Source of the DNA: UBA660 sp046704245
Lineage (GTDB): Bacteria; Bacillota_I; Bacilli_A; RF39; UBA660
Assembly (NCBI GenBank): GCA_046704245.1
Contig: JBJKSD010000001.1
Location: 6,015 to 70,014, forward strand
Length of the DNA: 64,000 bases
Direction: 5' to 3'
The first letter of the stretch is position 1. The number at the start of each line of letters is the position of its first letter. The notes under the pieces are model-generated. The model saw nothing but the letters and a program-made list of their open reading frames with translations, searched no databases and was not told the origin of the DNA. Of the stretch, positions 61,522 to 64,000 are shown one piece after another. The position numbers and the translations under genes were made by a program.

Positions 61522-61725
61522 TTTGTTTTCACCAATAAATTCCTCATAGAAAATATCATCGGGTTTTAAATTAAAAATCTTTGAAATCTGAAGTGCCATC
61601 TGATAGGATAAACCTCTTTTTTTATTTTCTATTTGCCAATAATAAGGTTTACTAATACCTAATAGATGGGCCATATTTTTGTGGGTATAATTATTTTTTT
61701 CGCGTATTTGTCTTAATTTGTTCAT
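61519..61725 (-). CDS. Small XRE-type HTH regulator
   Basis: 68 residues. HTH: LRQIREKNNYTHKNMAHLLG, then YYWQIENKKRGLSYQMALQI and LKPDDIFYEEF. It is a paralogue of the cassette regulator at 59120. It is divergent from another HTH gene at 61874, with about 150 AT-rich bases between them. Confidence 0.85.
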   Translation of the reverse strand: MNKLRQIREKNNYTHKNMAHLLGISKPYYWQIENKKRGLSYQMALQISKIFNLKPDDIFYEEFIGENK

Positions 61726-61873
61726 CTATTCACTCCATATCCAAGGATATTATAAAATAAAAAGCTAAAATAAGCAACCCCCAATATTACTTTTTAGTTA
61801 ACTTTGTATAATTTGACACTTTCTTTTTTTATAATTAAAGCATAATTAACCGTTAGATAACAGGAGGAATATT

Positions 61874-62224
61874 ATGCTAGGTAAAAGATTAAAAGAGATA
61901 AGGTTGAAGAAAGGTCTTACTCAACAACAATTGGGTGATATGGTTAATGTTACTAAAGTATCTATTTGTTGTTATGAAAATGATATCAGAACCCCTAACT
62001 TAGAAACTTTTCAAGATTTATTAAAGGCTTTAGATATATCACCAGATTATCTATTGGGTAATGATGTCAATGTTATTAGCGAAGATAGTGAAGAATATGC
62101 TATTAAGTTAGCTAAAGAAGATATTGAAATTATCGATCAATTAAAATTACATAAAGATTTATATCGTCGTCTAATAGATGATCCGAAAAGAACAGTTGAA
62201 TTAATTAATCAACGTATGAAATAA
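61874..62224 (+). CDS. XRE-family transcriptional regulator
   Basis: 116 residues. The N-terminal HTH is LGKRLKEIRLKKGLTQQQLG, with CYENDIRTPNLETFQDLLKA; a C-terminal helical dimerisation part follows with LHKDLYRRLIDDPKRTVELI. CAGGAGG precedes the ATG. TTGACA occurs at 61813-61818 and TATAAT at 61830-61835, but their spacing is wrong for one promoter. Target unknown. Confidence 0.88.
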   Translation: MLGKRLKEIRLKKGLTQQQLGDMVNVTKVSICCYENDIRTPNLETFQDLLKALDISPDYLLGNDVNVISEDSEEYAIKLAKEDIEIIDQLKLHKDLYRRLIDDPKRTVELINQRMK

Positions 62225-62250
62225 AAGAATAGCTACGCTATTCTTTTTCT
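62221..62250. terminator. Bidirectional terminator
   Basis: AAAAGAATAGC pairs with GCTATTCTTTT around TAC; shared by the HTH gene and the VanY gene. Confidence 0.88.
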
Positions 62251-63365
62251 TTATCTAAATATTTAATGTAGTATTCATCAAAAGTTATCTTATTTTCAAA
62301 AATATAGGTGGCAATATCGATACCTACATATCGTAGATGCCATGGTTCATATTGATATCCTGTAATTGCTTCTTTACCTTCTGGATATCTAATAATAAAA
62401 CCGTACTTATGGGCATTATTATTTATCCATTCATATTCTTTGGTTTTACCAAAATCATTAGAAGTTAATCCTCCGCCTTTAACATCGATAACTAATCCGG
62501 TTTGATGCTCACTATGTCCCGGTCTAGCTGAATAAGTATCTGCTAACTGTTTACCATCTTTCTTTACATAATTATTATATAAAGTATTTTGATAACTATA
62601 ACTTCTAAAACCAGATACGCCCTCAATCGTTAAATTTTCTTTTTTCATATCGTTATATAATTTTTCAAATGCATCGCGAGCAATTGCTGCTAATTGTAAT
62701 GTCGGGGGCGTATAAGTATTATCGACATTGACTAAATTCTTTGGAACAAAAGTACTAGGCAATTTACGATACTTATTTACTAAGACATCAGTATCATTAA
62801 CATCAGTAACAGTCATAATATTTTGGTAAAAAGGATAATCTAATCCAATATTAACTTGAATAATAATTTCTTCATAATCTAAATCTTTCTTCTTCTCTTT
62901 ATAGTTAACATAACGATCTAGATTCTTAACTTTAAAATAACTAGTAGCAATATAATCTTCAATATTACTGATTGGTTTTCGTTCCACAATCACTTTAATA
63001 GCATTACTATCTAAGTATTTAAATATTAAAATAAGTTGTGCTTTATTATAACCCAGATGAGTTAAAGTATTAATATGAGCAATAAATTCAGGATAACTTT
63101 GATATTCTATACTATAGTATAAATCTAAGTTCTTAGCTACAAATTGTTTGTTAATTAAAGCCATTTCTAATGTTTTTGAATATTTCTTGCGGTCTAGAAC
63201 ATATTTACTTAAATTATAGTCTTTAATCTGTTCAATTGCTTCATCTGAATAGTGTAAATTCTTTAATCTAAAAGTGTCTATCTCTACCTCAAAAACAAAT
63301 ATTCCCAAGTATATAGCTAATAATATCACTATTATTGCTAAGATAATTCTTTTTATTTTTTTCAT
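62238..63365 (-). CDS. D-alanyl-D-alanine carboxypeptidase, VanY type (M15)
   Basis: 375 residues. An N-terminal anchor (IILAIIVILLAIYLGIFVF), a helical region of about 170 residues, then the M15 peptidase: SGFRSYSYQ, the zinc motif SEHQTGLVIDV and EPWHLRYVG. It trims the last D-Ala from stem peptides outside the cell. AAGGTGG precedes the ATG. A vancomycin-resistance role is not suggested, as no van genes lie nearby. Confidence 0.93.
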   Translation of the reverse strand: MKKIKRIILAIIVILLAIYLGIFVFEVEIDTFRLKNLHYSDEAIEQIKDYNLSKYVLDRKKYSKTLEMALINKQFVAKNLDLYYSIEYQSYPEFIAHINTLTHLGYNKAQLILIFKYLDSNAIKVIVERKPISNIEDYIATSYFKVKNLDRYVNYKEKKKDLDYEEIIIQVNIGLDYPFYQNIMTVTDVNDTDVLVNKYRKLPSTFVPKNLVNVDNTYTPPTLQLAAIARDAFEKLYNDMKKENLTIEGVSGFRSYSYQNTLYNNYVKKDGKQLADTYSARPGHSEHQTGLVIDVKGGGLTSNDFGKTKEYEWINNNAHKYGFIIRYPEGKEAITGYQYEPWHLRYVGIDIATYIFENKITFDEYYIKYLDKEKE

Positions 63366-63389
63366 TTAACCACCTTAGTATCATTTTTA

Positions 63390-63405
63390 TTCGATTTAAT
63401 TCGAA
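63390..63405. promoter_or_regulatory. Small inverted repeat between divergent wall genes
   Basis: TTCGA (63390-63394) and TCGAA (63401-63405) around TTTAAT. It could be an operator for vanY and dacF-like genes; weak evidence. Confidence 0.25.
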
Positions 63406-63516
63406 AAAATAACTATTTTTTAATATATTTTCATTATAAGCTAATTATTTAATTGAGACAAATTAAAAGGTATTTATTTATTTTATTTGACATATTTTTA
63501 ATTAAGAGGTGTTTAA

Positions 63517-64000
63517 ATGAAAAAATTATTAGTTATATTACTGCTAATATTTAGCTTCCCATCAAAGATGATAGCTGAGGAATTACCTGATTTAGCTCCT
63601 AAAGCTAAAAATGCTATTTTAATTGAATATAGTAGCGGTGAAATAATATATCAAAAAGATGCTAATAAGAAAATTGCTCCAGCATCGATGACCAAAATGA
63701 TCAGTATGATTTTAATATTAGAAGAGATAGAAAAAGAAAAGTTAAAGTGGGATGAAAAGATAAAAGTTAGTGCTGAAGCTTCAGGTATGGGAGGTAGTCA
63801 AATATTTTTAGAGACTGGTGAAATAATGACCGTTAAAGATATGTTTAAAGGTATAGCAGTTGCTTCTGCTAATGATGCTACTGTTGCCTTAGCAGAACGA
63901 ATAGCAGGTACAGAACAAGCTTTTGTTTCTAGAATGAACGATAAAGTAAAACAATTTGGGCTTAAAAATACCTTCTTTAAAAATTCACATGGGTTAGATG
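63517..64000 (+). CDS. D-alanyl-D-alanine carboxypeptidase, DacF/PBP5-like (3' end outside window)
   Basis: 161 residues visible from the ATG at 63517 (GAGGTG upstream). A cleavable signal peptide (KKLLVILLLIFSFPSKMIAE) is followed by the S11 serine peptidase: APASMTKMIS with the SxxK catalytic pair and VASANDATVALAE with SxN. The frame stays open to the window end. It trims D-Ala from peptidoglycan; in spore formers DacF acts in the cortex, but housekeeping DacA is also possible. Confidence 0.93.
   Translation, partial: MKKLLVILLLIFSFPSKMIAEELPDLAPKAKNAILIEYSSGEIIYQKDANKKIAPASMTKMISMILILEEIEKEKLKWDEKIKVSAEASGMGGSQIFLETGEIMTVKDMFKGIAVASANDATVALAERIAGTEQAFVSRMNDKVKQFGLKNTFFKNSHGLD

Noticed and set aside
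62238..63365. Part of a vancomycin-resistance cluster (VanY)
   Set aside because: No vanH, vanA, vanX or two-component genes nearby; VanY-type peptidases are common housekeeping enzymes.

Overview
The window is about 64 kb of very AT-rich chromosome from a low-GC Gram-positive bacterium that uses the standard genetic code (TGA is a stop, TGG is Trp). It makes endospores: it carries an alpha/beta SASP, SpoIVA, SpoVIF, a Cse60-like protein, a YjcZ-like peptide and CotD-like coat proteins, and promoter boxes matching sigma-G and sigma-K. T-box leaders, RNase Y and J, EzrA, GpsB, a type-B RNase P RNA, RecU next to PBP1A, and a sufCDSUB order all fit Bacilli, probably an uncultured gut lineage near Erysipelotrichia or RF39. 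No species name can be given from sequence alone.

Layout. 1-2.0 kb: two unrecognised genes, the first cut by the window edge. 2.2-7.5 kb: a lipid-anchored or membrane hypothetical, a radical SAM gene (minus strand) without a normal start codon, an MFS-like transporter and a GH31 glucosidase. 7.5-17.4 kb: T-box/small membrane protein/leuS, lipoproteins, Cse60, a SpoVB/MurJ-like flippase, a coat-like protein, an acidic protein-DUF948-YtxH cluster, and T-box/tyrS. 17.4-20.1 kb: rpsD with a long leader, and ezrA. 20.3-30.2 kb: SASP, ackA-nrnA, engB, der, spoVIF, spoIVA, hup, cca-dnaD-nth. 30.2-36 kb: PBP1A-recU on the minus strand, a holin-like gene, gpsB-rnpB, a RodZ-like gene and pgsA. 36.1-40.6 kb: recA under a LexA box, then RNase Y and RNase J tail to tail. 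40.7-42.9 kb: a tandemly duplicated two-gene membrane cassette of unknown function. 43-50 kb: ftsY-ylxM-ffh (SRP targeting), CotD-like, a RecB/DnaQ-type nuclease, rpoZ, recX, prsA. 50-58.5 kb: two tiny sporulation peptides, HIT, the SUF Fe-S operon, a cell-wall amidase and a GGDEF protein. 58.7-62.2 kb: an accessory region in which a short ssb gene is split by about 2.4 kb holding a small HTH regulator, a Hanks-type Ser/Thr kinase with an extra N-terminal domain, and a membrane protein. 62.2-64 kb: a VanY-type peptidase and the start of a DacF-like carboxypeptidase.

The core genes form short operons separated by compact hairpin terminators. Promoters with extended -10 boxes (TGnTATAAT) often follow the terminator within a few bases, giving very short leaders. 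The most unusual parts are the kinase cassette inside ssb, which looks like a candidate anti-phage module; the duplicated membrane pair at 40.7-42.9 kb; and the gene without a canonical start at 3.8 kb. No tRNA gene, CRISPR array, transposase or integrase was recognised.
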